Part shown: positions 1 through 10,754 of the stretch, piece after piece | Layout of the letters: every line of letters begins with the position of its first letter | Position numbering within the stretch: the first letter of the stretch is position 1 | Assembly: GCA_028023455.1 (NCBI GenBank) | Contig: JAQFVV010006474.1 | Location: forward strand, 1,011,501 to 1,075,500 | DNA from: Epiperipatus broadwayi | Lineage: Eukaryota > Onychophora > Udeonychophora > Euonychophora > Peripatidae | Reading direction: 5' to 3' | DNA length: 64,000 bases | Program-made: the position numbers and the translations under genes | The notes under the pieces: model-generated | Seen by the model: only the letters and a program-made list of their open reading frames with translations | Told to the model about the DNA's origin: nothing | Database searches by the model: none

Positions 1-476
1 TAATATGCATAAAAAATGCTAAATAAAGCAAGAGAAATGAGAATTCTCTTAATTGAGATTTTGAAAAGTGATTGCGTGAACTTCAAAATAAATGAATATA
101 ATTTAATATGTTCAACATTTAATAGTGCTTTTTTCCCAAAAGATAATTGCTTAATAATTACTAAAAAGATGTGTATATACAGTTCTTTAAAAAATAAAAA
201 CAAAATTATGATTCCTAGTTTACACAATACTTTACAGGAGCAAGCATTATTTATTCTAATCTACTGCTGCTACTAATTATAGAACTAAATAATTAATAGA
301 CATATGCCTTGTCTACTCACATAGTTTCAATTAACTATAAAAATTGAAGGTACTAGCTTGTCTGAACCATGATTTATGCAGGAAATATGACAATGAATAC
401 ATGGAATTTGGTTTTAAGTGCGATAGAACTTTCACTTAAATATTTGAAATCATTCAGTGTATGAAGGAAATGAAAA
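1..476. other. AT-rich sequence, no gene recognised
   Basis: No coding signature is visible. An open frame of 86 codons at 16-276 (+) has no recognisable motif, and its composition is that of the surrounding AT-rich DNA, so I do not call it a gene. Confidence 0.6.
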
Positions 477-905
477 CAGGCAAAACTCACTATATGTATT
501 GCAACTCACAGCAAGTTAGAGTAATCAATGAATGCCAGAATAATAAGATAGTGGTGGCTATGGTTATTAATAAACCAAAGACACCAAAATGTATAGGTAC
601 TGAACTGAGTTCAGACCTATATGATTATATAAGCTGATGGGCTTGGATTGAAAATATTGTGTTTTCAATTTAAGACTCATAGTTTTGTAGTTAAGTAGAG
701 ATAAAAGGTGGCTGCTGGAGGGTTGCATTAGAACCTAAAGTCTAAGTGCAGTAAGACTCCTCAATGATGAAGGCCACAAGCCAAATCTAGTCTGGGGATA
801 CTGAATGAGTAGGCACTAGATGGGTATTTTATGCACAAGCCTTCTGGCAACCATTGATTACTCTAGCTTGCTGTGAGTGGCAATACATATAATGAGTTTT
901 GCCGG
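477..905. mobile_element. MITE-like element with ~60-bp terminal inverted repeats
   Basis: The left end (477-540) and right end (about 842-905) are near-perfect reverse complements, both beginning with the motif GGCAAAACTCA and continuing through GAGTAATCAATG to TGCCAGAA. The ~300-bp interior has no coding potential. Long inverted ends around a short non-coding core fit a non-autonomous DNA transposon or foldback element. Related ends occur at 52436-52626 (a short complete copy), 63086-63150 (one end) and 15586-15690 (a decayed copy), so this is a dispersed family. No clear target duplication could be fixed, so superfamily is not assigned. Confidence 0.75.
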
Positions 906-1784
906 TTTCAATAAACAGTTATAAGCAAGCATAAGAAATGATGAACATGTGATGTATGAAGGGAACTGAAAAATTACTGGAATTTTATATTAAAAAAATG
1001 TATATTTATGTTTAGATGTTGCAAATTGAACTTGTTTCAAAGCATAGTCTATTTAATGCAATGCTCTGATCCAAATCTGTTTTTCAGATTCTGAATCAGT
1101 CTGGAAACACTTGCAAAGTGATGCATTTTCAAGAGATTAAAGAGTTGTCACAAAGAGCAAGATCAAGAAAATGTGGCTTATGGATAAGCAGGATCATGCA
1201 GAATTTAATGAAAATCTGTTGAATCTAAAGCTTTATGCACTAGCCATGCTGTTGTAATAGACCGTGCACTCCTCACTTTGGCAGAAAATGGCAATTGTAC
1301 CACATCACACAAAATTTTCAGAACGTGTACATTGTAAATGCCTGATCATTACAAATAAAGTCTGAGTGAACAATCATAGTTTGGATCCCCTCCCTCCAAA
1401 AAAATCAGCATTGTCTTGAAATTTTTATTACTCACCTCATTTTTGGGGGAACGGTGAATTTAATACTTTTATGAAACCACATGTAAACTTGTGTTTTTCC
1501 AAAGCAACGTGTGTGTAAGCTTTTTTCAAGCATTACAATTCTGTTAGCTGCCATTTTACCTACAAGAAATAATTTCACATTGTTCCACCTTTTCAGCCTT
1601 TACAGAAATTGACAAATATACAAAACACACTTTACAAAAAAAATGTGGCAATTGTGTCCATGATTTCACATTATGATGTCATTTGGAAAATTAATGCAGA
1701 AGGTGCCCTGCATTCATTTTCAGTAAACATAGCTATCAGAAAATGATTCTAGTTATTTTTGTGTTTTTGCCATTATATATATAT
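906..1784. other. Non-coding AT-rich sequence ending in a short (TA)n tract
   Basis: No gene or clear repeat is seen. The last bases before 1785 are an alternating TA run, which is the insertion point of the adjacent LTR element; the four bases 1781-1784 (ATAT) are the likely target-site duplication. Confidence 0.6.
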
Positions 1785-3131
1785 TGTAACGTTTTTCGTA
1801 TTACTAGGCCCTTATACGCCTCAAATTTATATTTGAGCGTGAGTTGATCAAACTGTATCAACATAAAAAAAATTGTATTTTAATTCTTAACACAGCTATT
1901 TTTCCTGATCAACTTCGGACTAGAATGATTACCGGGTACAATCGTGAGCAGAACCAGTTTTTAATTTCTACTTGAGGGCGCCAGGGTCGTTAGACCCACT
2001 GAGACTGCGTCAAATATTAGTAGCCCATAAGGTAATAATTATACGATCTAATTTAAATAACTAAAGGTAAAAAAAAAATTACATAGAATAGTATTAATTT
2101 TTGACATGTACAATGAAAGTGAAGTTAATAATAAAGATTTATTATAACTCGTCAAACATTCAATAATTATGATTAAGACAGACATTACAACGTTGGAAAG
2201 GATTGTGCATATGAATTCATTAATCTACGTCGAATATTGGAGTATTAATTATTTAGTCTGATTTTCTGTAGCAACATTTTGGTTCATTTCTCAGTTCGTA
2301 AATCTTCTGATCCAAGAAAATTTTATGGGATAATATTTCAATTCAATTCATTATTCATAAAGCTTTATGTAAAAAAAAATTTATGTACATTTACTTACCG
2401 GTAAGTTAACATTAAGTAGGTCATCGATCTTCCCGATGTACAATTCAGTTAGTGAGTAGTCCACAGTAGTTGTTTTTCTTTTAGTTTTATTTCCGAATCT
2501 CCGATCTAATTTAGGTAGCCAGATGACGATCTAGGTGACTTTTCCGAGAGAAAGTGTCGGCAAACGATATCGTTCTACTCACTCATGGCGAGCGATTTCA
2601 GTTTGTATCTAAGTGAACACATTTTATTAAAAGAATATGAAACACTTCCAAATGCTCAGCACTATTGGAACACCCAGGTAAAAAGACCCCTTTTCAAATC
2701 TGTCCGCTCCTTTTATACTCTTCGATTCTTTTTAGAAGCTCTGCGCACGTTCTTTCTTTTTCTTTGTTCCACTTTATAAACTTCTACATTCTTCTCCTTT
2801 TCTTTTTTACAAAGTCTGTTTTCCGCTAAGAATTTCGTCCATTTTTAATTACCATCAGAAAATTGTTTCTGATAACAATCTTTCGCCTTTTGAAATTTCC
2901 TTTCGCTATTTTAATCAATGATTCAATATACACTTTCCAACATTGAATTTATTTTAGTTAACTTATTTCTAAAAAAAAACTAAACTTTCACTGTACGTTT
3001 TTTTTTTTCTCTTTTCAAAACATTATGCTAAAACAAATAAAGATCATGTTCGCTTTCTTTCTTTCCTCTCTTTTTTTATAATACCTAATATCAAAAAGTA
3101 ATTTGTACTTTATATATAAATAAATGGTACA
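1785..3131 (-). repeat. 3' LTR of the Ty3/gypsy element
   Basis: A direct repeat of 7067-8415, ending where the two copies diverge after GGTACA. In element sense it begins TGTACC and ends CGTTACA. It contains, on the opposite strand, a 64-codon frame at 2585-2779 that is also present in the other LTR. The bases just inside the element (3132-3150) are not purine-rich in element sense, so a classical polypurine tract is not evident. Confidence 0.95.
2585..2779 (+). CDS. Conserved 64-codon frame antisense within the LTR (doubtful gene)
   Basis: This frame starts MASDFSLYLSEH and lies antisense to pol. The same frame recurs in the other LTR at 7868-8062 with one residue changed (F to L after KRPL). 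Codons 1-31 are less low-complexity than the tail, and they end at CAG followed by GTAAAA, which reads like a splice donor; the residues after that are F- and L-rich and look like translated intron. It therefore resembles a first coding exon rather than a complete protein. No family is recognised. Identity between copies follows from LTR identity and does not by itself show selection. It may equally be chance. Confidence 0.3.
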   Translation: MASDFSLYLSEHILLKEYETLPNAQHYWNTQVKRPLFKSVRSFYTLRFFLEALRTFFLFLCSTL

Positions 3132-3197
3132 ATACCACCGGGGCAGGGGAATGAGAATAAAATATGGGCTTGAACTAATTTTATTCTTAATAAGTCT

Positions 3198-5510
3198 TTA
3201 TGGAGTACTTCTAACCCACGTCCTAGTCTTATATGGTTTCAGTGACCTAGCGTTATAGGTACCCCTTTCTCCTTCACCATTCTTTAAAGTGAAAGCATTT
3301 GGACCATCCTGTCGGCTGATTTGGTAAGGTCCCTCATACAAATTTTGGAACTTCTTAAAAATATGCTTCCCAGTTTGACTCACAGGGTTCGTTTTTACCC
3401 ATACTGTATCCCCTGTTTTAAACTTATCAGTCAGGCCTCCTTTCCACTGGGTTCGGAGCTTGGCACAGTGTTCCAATTTTTTTCTTGCTTCTTCATGATC
3501 TCTCCCTTTATCAATGTTTTCTGGACCAGCGGGTAACTTGGATTGGTACAACCTAGGTATTGCTTGTCCGAAGTGAAGTCTTACAGGTGCAAATCTGGTA
3601 GATTCATTATGAGACCAATTTATGAAATTTAACACCCTTGGGAGTTGTTTCACCCATCCTCTATGGTTGGATGCAGTATATACCCTGAAGAGGCGTCCTA
3701 ACTCTCTCATCACCCACTCACAAGGGTTTGATTGTGGATTTCGTATGGATGACAATATGTGTTTTACCTCCATCCTCTCTATCCACTGTTGCCAATCATA
3801 AGATGTGAACGGCGTACCGTGGTCCGACAAAATAGCTTTTGGTTTGCCTACCCTTTTAAAATATCGTACCTCAAGGGCTCGTATGGCATTCTTGGTATTG
3901 GCTTGGGTCACCGGATATGCTGACACCCATTTTGAAAAAAGGTCATATACTACTAGTAGATATTTCATTTTCCCAAAAGCTGGCAATGGTCCATAGAAAT
4001 CAATAGCCACCAGGTCATTGGGTTCTTTAGGGATGATAGAATTCAATGGACCTTGATACGACTTGTTTGCTGGTTTTGTCTTCTGACACATTTCACATGA
4101 GCTTACTATCCTGGTGACCTGTGCTCTCATATTCGGCCAGTGGAACCATGTCCTCAATAAGGCTTCCACTTTATTTACACCATAGTGCCCATACAAATGA
4201 TGTGTGTAGTCAATAAGTCCTTCCTGTAAACTTTCTGGTATGATCATTTTCCATTGATCCTTTTGAGGATCGGTGATATACCATAGGATCCCTTCTTTCA
4301 GGCAGTATCTCTCATCAGTGTTAGCATCTGCTGTCTCTCTCGCTTCATCTTTGTCTTCTAGTTGATCAATAATTTTCTTGTAGGTCGGGCTTTGCCGTTG
4401 TACCTTTCCTAAATGTCTCAATCCTTCTTCTACTACAGCGTCTGTTTCTACTTCTACACTTGCCAAACAGATATCTTCCATCTGCAAATGGTCCTGGGTA
4501 TCAGGAACAATATTCTGGCTCAATGTGTCGGCTACCACATTTTCAGTGCCCTTACAATACTGGATGGAATAATTGAACTCCTGGAGAAAAAGGCTCCATC
4601 GGATTAGCCTACTATTTGTTAAATAACTGTGATTTAAGAACTCTAGGCTCTTATGATCTGTCCTAACAATCGTTTCCGATCCTATCAAGAATTGGCGGAA
4701 CTTCTGAAATGCCCACACCACAGCCAAGGCCTCTTTCTCTGTTACACAGTAATTAATCTCTGCACCTCTCAGTGGTCTGCTGACAAAATAAATTACACCC
4801 CAGGTACCATCCTCTTGAGCTTGCATAAGAGCAGCACCTAACCCATACCCATTACTATCTACCTGAACAATAAACGGTTTCCTTAAGTCAGGGTAAACCA
4901 GCATCACTTGACTAAGGAATTTCTCTTTAATAACCCTAAAATTGGTCTCATGCTCTTCCGTCCATTTCCATGACGTTCCCTTACGTAATAATTGCAGCAG
5001 AGGCTCCATGTCTGAAGCAAAGTTTTTGTAAAATTTATTGTAGAAATTACACATCCCCAAAAACGATCTCACCTGTTTTGGGGTTCGAGGGGCTGGGAAA
5101 TCTCGTATTGCCTGGATTTTGTCCGGGTGGGGTCTAATCCCATTGGCATTAATTAAGTGCCCTAAGAAATTCACTTCTTCCGCTGCTAAACAGCTTTTTT
5201 GCAGATTAATGCGAATATCCTTCATATTGCACTCTTGTAGAAACAACTTGAGGTGTTGTAAGTGTTCCTGGGCGTTATTGGATGCAATAATCACATCATC
5301 CATGTAAACAGTGATTAACTTTTTTATTTCTGGGCACAGCACATGATCGAGACATTTTAGCAGGCCTGCTCCACTATTCTTGAGACCAAAAGGCATTCTG
5401 TTAAATTGGTACGATATACCATTATATCGAAATGCTGTGTACTTCCGGTCAGCAGGGTGTAACCTGATCTGCCAATAGCTGGCAGTCAGATCTAACGTGG
5501 AAAATATCTT
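3198..5510 (-). pseudogene. pol: Ty3/gypsy pol, downstream part: RT (palm), RNase H, integrase
   Basis: Counting from the methionine at 5396 (732 residues), the frame shows the RT catalytic box YMDD at 31-34 in VYMDDVIIAS, and RNase H acidic residues near D180 (VDSNGYGLGAAL), E221, D247 (RTDHKSL) and D290. The integrase zinc finger follows (H399/H400, H404, C434, C437), then the integrase core D466 (AIDFYGP), D525 (LSDHGTPF) and E560 (NPQSNPCE), and a GPY/F-type C-terminal module at about 687-703. All key residues are present. The open frame extends upstream of that methionine to about 5510, where it is out of phase with the first part of pol; the change lies at a run of five T (5509-5513, A in sense), consistent with a 1-nt slip. 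Apart from this it is uninterrupted. The reverse transcriptase and integrase copy and insert the element. Confidence 0.93.
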
Positions 5511-6430
5511 TTTCCCCGGAATTTATTTACCAACTCATTTATTGGAGGTGGAACATTTTGATCTGGCCATGTAATCTTGTTCAATTGCCTGGCATCCAAA
5601 CACAGTCGTATGGTTCCATCTTTTTTTTTTACAACCACCAATGGGTTATTATATGCTGACGAACCCTTAGTGATAATATCCCACTCCTCCATTTTAGCTA
5701 ATTCTCTCTCTACCTCAGCTCTATAGTGGTGTGGCACTGGGTATGATCTTGCCTGGTATGGTGTACTCTCAGCGATCTTGATCCTGTGCTCATACCCTTT
5801 AATAACCCCGGGTTTATCTGAAAAATTTGATTTATATTCATTTAAGACTTCTTTTAGGTCCTCTTTCCATCCTTCCTTCACTCCCTTTATTACTTCATCA
5901 ATCCGTGCCTCTATTGAAGGCTGTTCTGTCTCAACCTCCATATTACATACGTTTTGATGGTTCATTCTCATCCGCGACCCAAACTCCACTTCTTCCCCAT
6001 CACAGATAATCTTTTCATCTTTATAATTGATCACACACCCAGTTTTGTGCATAAAATCTGACCCCAATATGGCTTCATGTACCAACCCTTTTAGAATTAA
6101 TAGCGTGTGGGGCATAATTTTATCCCCTATCTTAATTTGCACCCAAACCTGTTTTGATCCCAATTGTGCCTTTTTGTTATTTGCTAATGTTATTAGCGTG
6201 CTTTTCACTGGTAGAGTTGGTATCTCTATGGGTTGGCTCCGCATGCGCTCATACGTTGTTTCTGACATTACCGATATCTGGCTGCCAGAATCCCACAATG
6301 TCTCTACTTTGACATGGTTTATTTGCAAAACAACCTTTGGGCATTCTTGAGATGTGTACTTAATCGATTCGCCATCCCATTCACAAATAAGATTATCTAT
6401 CCTCTTTTCTTCTGTTGTTCTACTGATCAC
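5492..6430 (-). pseudogene. pol: Ty3/gypsy pol, upstream part: aspartic protease and start of RT
   Basis: The frame encodes about 312 residues. An aspartic protease lies at about 30-140, with the catalytic motif DSG at 47-49 (LWDSGSQISVMSE) and the flap-distal motif ILGSDFM at 121-127. RT begins at about 220 with VKKKDGTIRLCLDARQLNK, typical of the RT fingers, and the frame ends at the frameshift near 5510. The first codon at 6430 is GTG, so this is not a natural start. Translation must come from a fusion with upstream gag, probably by frameshifting. The frame overlaps the downstream pol frame by a few bases at the shift point. Confidence 0.9.
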
Positions 6431-6431
6431 T

Positions 6432-6638
6432 TTATTTCTTTTCCTTTTTTTTTTTTACTGGTTCTTTTATTTCTTCTTTTAATCCTCTGACCATCTCTGT
6501 CATTTCTTTTTTTATTTCTTCTTTGAATTCTGTCATGCATTCGTATAATAGTTTTTTTATTAAGGGTTCCGAGCCCTCTTTTAATTCTTCCACGCCTTCT
6601 GCCATATTTTGTGTATTTTTATTATTTCTCAATTTCAT
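6432..6638 (-). CDS. Short charged frame in the gag position (vestigial or minimal gag)
   Basis: An ATG-started frame of 68 codons sits directly before protease. It is rich in E and K with heptad-like spacing (EFKEEIKKEMTEM), suggesting a short coiled coil, and ends in a lysine run coded by an uninterrupted run of A (sense) at about 6445-6457. Its stop at 6432-6434 is one base off the pol frame, so the A-run lies exactly where slippage would join the two. No capsid-like WW motif or CCHC zinc knuckle is present. The 428 bp between it and the 5' LTR look like leader. It is either the N-terminus of a gag whose rest was deleted or a genuinely minimal gag. Confidence 0.5.
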   Translation of the reverse strand: MKLRNNKNTQNMAEGVEELKEGSEPLIKKLLYECMTEFKEEIKKEMTEMVRGLKEEIKEPVKKKKEKK

Positions 6639-7046
6639 ATATGGCCGTATTGCTTATTTTTGCTACAGTAAACAAAATCTTAACGCTATCAATTTTTTTT
6701 ACGATATAAATCTAATATTTTATTTTGCTTTGCTAATAAATTCGTTCACCGACACCCCTCTCTTTTATCACCCTATAATCTCCCATCCCCCTCCACCTTA
6801 ACCGTCATTTCTTACCTTTGATCGGTTTTATTTATTATTTAATAATTTATAAGCTATTATTTTCTTTCAATATAGTCCTTATTTAAAATCCTACTCTAAA
6901 AAAAACTTTTGTAATCGTACGCAATAACTTTTTAGACTTGCGCACTACTTGTGGTCATATTTATTTTCCGGCTACGGACATTAAATTCTCAATTTTATGC
7001 CGTTTTTAAATTTTCTCAGGTCGTGGTTTTTTTTTTCTTTTCGTAA

Positions 7047-7064
7047 GCCTCGAGTTGGTTGCCA
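7047..7064 (-). other. Primer binding site of the Ty3/gypsy element
   Basis: Two bases inside the 5' LTR, the element strand reads TGGCAACCAACTCGAGG. It begins with the TGG expected from pairing to a tRNA 3'-CCA end. I could not assign the tRNA species. Confidence 0.6.
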
Positions 7065-7066
7065 TT

Positions 7067-8412
7067 TGTAACGTTTTTCGTATTACTAGGCCCTTATACG
7101 CCTCAAATTTATATTTGAGCGTGAGTTGATCAAACTGTATCAACATAAAAAAAATTGTATTTTAATTCTTAACACAGCTATTTTTCCTGATCAACTTCGG
7201 ACTAGAATGATTACCGGGTACAATCGTGAGCAGAACCAGTTTTTAATTTCTACTTGAGGGCGCCAGGGTCGTTAGACCCACTGAGACTGCGTCAAATATT
7301 AGTAGCCCATAAGGTAATAATTATACGATCTAATTTAAATAACTAAAGGTAAAAAAAAAATTACATAGAATAGTATTAATTTTTGACACGTACAATGAAA
7401 GTGAAGTTAATAATAATGATTTATTATAACTCATCAAACATTCAATAATTATGATTAAGACAGACATTACAACATTGGAAAGGATTGTGCATATGAATTC
7501 ATTAATCTATGTCGAATATTGGAGTATTAATTATTTAGTCTGATTTTCTGTAGCAACATTTTGGTTCATTTCTCAGTTCGTAAATCTTCTGATCCAAGAA
7601 AATTTTATGGGATAATATTTCAATTCAATTCATTATTCATAAAGCTTTATGTAAAAAAAAATTTATGTACATTTACTTACCGGTAAGTTAACATTAAGTA
7701 GGTCATCGATCTTCCCGACGTACAATTCAGTTAGTGAGTAGTCCACAGTAGTTGTTTTTCTTTTAGTTTTATTTCCGAATCTCCGATCTAATTTAGGTAG
7801 CCAGATGACGATCTAGGTGACTTTTTCCGAGAGAAAGTGTCGGCAAACGATATCGTTCTACTCACTCATGGCGAGCGATTTCAGTTTGTATCTAAGTGAA
7901 CACATTTTATTAAAAGAATATGAAACACTTCCAAATGCTCAGCACTATTGGAACACCCAGGTAAAAAGACCCCTTTTGAAATCTGTCCGCTCCTTTTATA
8001 CTCTTCGATTCTTTTTAGAAGCTCTGCGCACGTTCTTTCTTTTTCTTTGTTCCACTTTATAAACTTCTACATTCTTCTCCTTTTCTTTTTTACAAAGTCT
8101 GTTTTCCGCTAAGAATTTCGTCCATTTTTAATTACCATCAGAAAATTGTTTCTGATAACAATCTTTCGCCTTTTGAAATTTCCTTTCGCTATTTTAATCA
8201 ATGATTCAATATACACTTTCCAACATTGAATTTATTTTAGTTAACTTATTTCTAAAAAAAAAACTAAACTTTCACTGTACGTTTTTTTTTTTCTCTTTTC
8301 AAAACATTATGCTAAAACAAATAAAAATCGTGTTCACTTTCTTTCTTTCCTCTCTTTTTTTATAATACCTAATATCAAAAAGTAATTTGTACTTTATATA
8401 TAAATAAATGGT

Positions 8413-8415
<3 letters not shown>
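7067..8415 (-). repeat. 5' LTR of the Ty3/gypsy element
   Basis: Direct repeat of 1785-3131 and two bases longer (one extra T near 7823, one extra A near 8262). It should hold the element promoter, but no core promoter could be placed with confidence. Flanking DNA beyond 8415 is (TA)n. Confidence 0.95.
7868..8062 (+). CDS. Second copy of the antisense LTR frame (doubtful gene)
   Basis: Same 64-codon frame as 2585-2779, starting MASDFSLYLSEH and differing by one residue. A 1-bp T insertion upstream opens the frame further (to 7817) in this copy only, so the conserved start is the shared ATG at 7868. The CAG/GTAAAA donor-like junction is retained. Confidence 0.3.
   Translation: MASDFSLYLSEHILLKEYETLPNAQHYWNTQVKRPLLKSVRSFYTLRFFLEALRTFFLFLCSTL

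Positions 8416-8474
<59 letters not shown>
8416..8474. repeat. (TA)n microsatellite, interrupted
   Basis: Alternating TA runs broken once by an AATGATAT interruption. It forms the right flank of the LTR element. Confidence 0.95.
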
Positions 8475-8475
<1 letters not shown>

Positions 8476-8477
<2 letters not shown>

Positions 8478-8735
8478 TTGAAGCCTTAATATTTTCAAAT
8501 GATTTGCAAGACTTCAGGATAGCAGGGATAGTACTGAAAACAATCAACAAATATTTGAAGCACACTGATACATTTTATGTTGTAATTCATAACCCAAACA
8601 TGACAATACCTTGAATTTTTTATCGTGAATAGCTAAACTATGTAAAACATGCATGAATTCAGAGATTGTATTGCAGGAAGTTTGAAATGAGAACTAATTC
8701 TCTTTTCCTTGGAACACATTGTATATTTATAATTA
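8476..8735 (+). repeat. Old interspersed repeat, family C
   Basis: This shares ordered short matches with 10080-10345 and, weakly, 59985-60125: a TTTTCA-type A/T block, GCAAGA, GAATAGCTAAACTATG, GATTGTATTGCAGGAAGTTTGA, and a final GGAACACATTGT. Copies are strongly diverged. No coding potential; element class unknown. Confidence 0.5.
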
Positions 8736-8740
8736 TGAAA

Positions 8741-10079
8741 TCATTAATCAACTTCATATTTTGATCAAATAAATAAATGAATTCTTTTTTAAAATGTATT
8801 TATCGAATTAGCATTATTCACAGATTCAACTTTTTTGCAAGTGATATTTATATACAGATTAGCAATCTCCAATAAATAAATATTGACATATTAACTTGGA
8901 ACAAAGTTGAAAGCAAAAAATACAAAAACCAAGATGAAGGTAAGTCTTCATGAATAATCTATAAGCTATTTTAATTGCATAGTAAAATTGTAACTCTTAA
9001 TTTCAAAATAATTTAGTAAAGTCATCGCTGGAATAACAACATTTGATTGTAACTATTTATTAACTTTTAACCACATTTTTATTTAAATTTTGTTTTGGAG
9101 GTGGTGGGTATATATATCCTTATAATTTTATATGTCATTCTTTATTATTACATAACACACTTTATTTTGGGAGATTTCTCTTTCACTTATTAATACTAAT
9201 TTTTTCTTTATAATATGAAGCTCTTATGATTTGAATTAGTGAGTGGTTTACCCAGATGTGGAGATTCAAGGTTTGACACTTCTAAAAAACATCTACTTCC
9301 CCTGATGAAAGAATGTTATTCACAGAATAAGAGAGAATACATTGAATTTGTGTGCAGATATATGGTTGCATTATGATGGCCTTGAGGGTCCAAGTAGGCA
9401 AATAAAAATGTCATTATTTTTTATTTATGATCATTTATATATAAAATCAAATATTCTTTAGTAGTCAATATGTAAATTAAAAGGTTATTCAATTTTTTAA
9501 CTTTTCTATATAAATTACTCATATTATTATCATAGGAGAAATCTCATTTTATTGTACTCCATTGATGCCACCTATTAGAAGCCTAAATAACTATAAGACA
9601 TTTGTTAAATCCATGCCAACTTTTATTTAGTATCCATTATTTACTTGCACTTACAATTAAATGGAAGCATTGGATCAAAATATAGAATTTTCTACTGTAT
9701 AACAATGTGAAAGCAAGGATCATGTTAAATGATCATATTGTTGAAAGGCATATACATCTAGATTATATAATCCTCTAATCACAGCATTAACAGTCTATTA
9801 TATATAAAAACTCCAGTTTTTAATGTTGAAACTTTACATGTTATTTATATGTGGGGGTGTGAAAATTTATACTGTGTCCTAGTGAAAAGGTGATTAGTGA
9901 ATATATTTTTTCCTAAAATGTATTTAGTACCAACTCTGAATCAGTGCACACATTACACATCAACAAAGTTTAGCTATTAAATATATCTGCATTATAAGTT
10001 ACAGCAAGAAATGTGACTGTGGATTCTGTACCTTAACCCATAATGAATAATACACTAATACTAAATTTTGTTTTAATTT
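8741..10079. other. No gene or clear repeat seen
   Basis: AT-rich DNA without long open frames, retroelement motifs or tandem repeats. Confidence 0.5.
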
Positions 10080-10345
10080 GATATTGAAATATTCAAAATG
10101 AGTTGCAAGAATATTTGCAGATGGTTTTCAAGATTTCATGATAACAGAAGGACATTAATGACTATCTACAAAGATATAAATTATGCTATCATATATCATA
10201 AATTATGATCTAGACACAGTAGCATCTTAAGATTTTGGTGTTGAGTAGCTGAACCATGCTACTATATAGGGTTTGTGTTGGTTCAGAAATGATATTGCAG
10301 ACAGTTTGATGAAAAATCTTTTTTTTTCACTGGGACACATTGTTG
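10080..10345 (+). repeat. Old interspersed repeat, family C, second copy
   Basis: Aligns in order with 8476-8735, including GAGTAGCTGAACCATG, GATATTGCAGACAGTTTGATG and GGGACACATTGT. The 90-codon frame starting at 10273 lies partly in this repeat and is not regarded as a gene. Confidence 0.5.
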
Positions 10346-10686
10346 TAAGCTTAATAAATATAGCAATAAATAAATCTCACAAAATTATTTTTTTTATAAT
10401 TTTTTTCCAGGAACCAAATTTTTTTGTTATATTTACATGTATTTGGATTATTTGTAAGCTTAAAATTAGTTGTAATATATTTATTTTGAAAAATTCCACA
10501 AACTATCTCCTATGCATTTGTATAATGAATTGTCAAAGTTTATAATTATTTATTATATTAAATAAAAGTCATTTATGTAATTTTCTTCAACAGGTTAATA
10601 ATTATAATTTTAATCTATTAAACTGAAAATATAATAAAAAACAAATATAAAACATATAATATGATAGACTAAATTAATAGTTTTCA

Positions 10687-10720
10687 TGTGGGGCACATGC
10701 CCCACAGCATGTGCCCCACA
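10687..10720. repeat. GC-rich perfect hairpin
   Basis: A 14-bp arm TGTGGGGCACATGC is followed by a 6-nt loop and its exact reverse complement. It stands out as a GC island in very AT-rich DNA. No run of U follows that would suggest a terminator, and no neighbouring gene explains it. A G-run of about ten lies just downstream at 10741. Confidence 0.9.
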
Positions 10721-10754
10721 GATGGGCAATTTAATTTTTAGGGGGGGGGGGCAA

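Larger units (their letters stand above)
1785..8415 (-). mobile_element. Ty3/gypsy-type LTR retrotransposon, nearly complete but gag-poor
   Basis: Two direct repeats, 1785-3131 and 7067-8415, enclose a 3.9-kb interior with protease, reverse transcriptase, RNase H and integrase on the minus strand, in the order of Ty3/gypsy (Metaviridae-type) elements. The 5' LTR in element sense is 7067-8415. By eye the LTRs differ by about 10 substitutions and two 1-bp indels over ~1,350 bp, so the insertion is young. Termini are TG...CA. Both flanks are (TA)n, with a candidate 4-bp ATAT target duplication (1781-1784 and 8416-8419). Pol carries one frameshift, and only a 68-codon frame stands where a gag of several hundred residues would be expected. 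Confidence 0.95.

Noticed and set aside
16-276. 86-codon frame near the window start
   Set aside because: No motif, ordinary AT-rich composition, no splice or homologous context.
3321-5307. Plus-strand frames across the pol region
   Set aside because: Antisense shadows of the minus-strand pol gene, with no motifs of their own.
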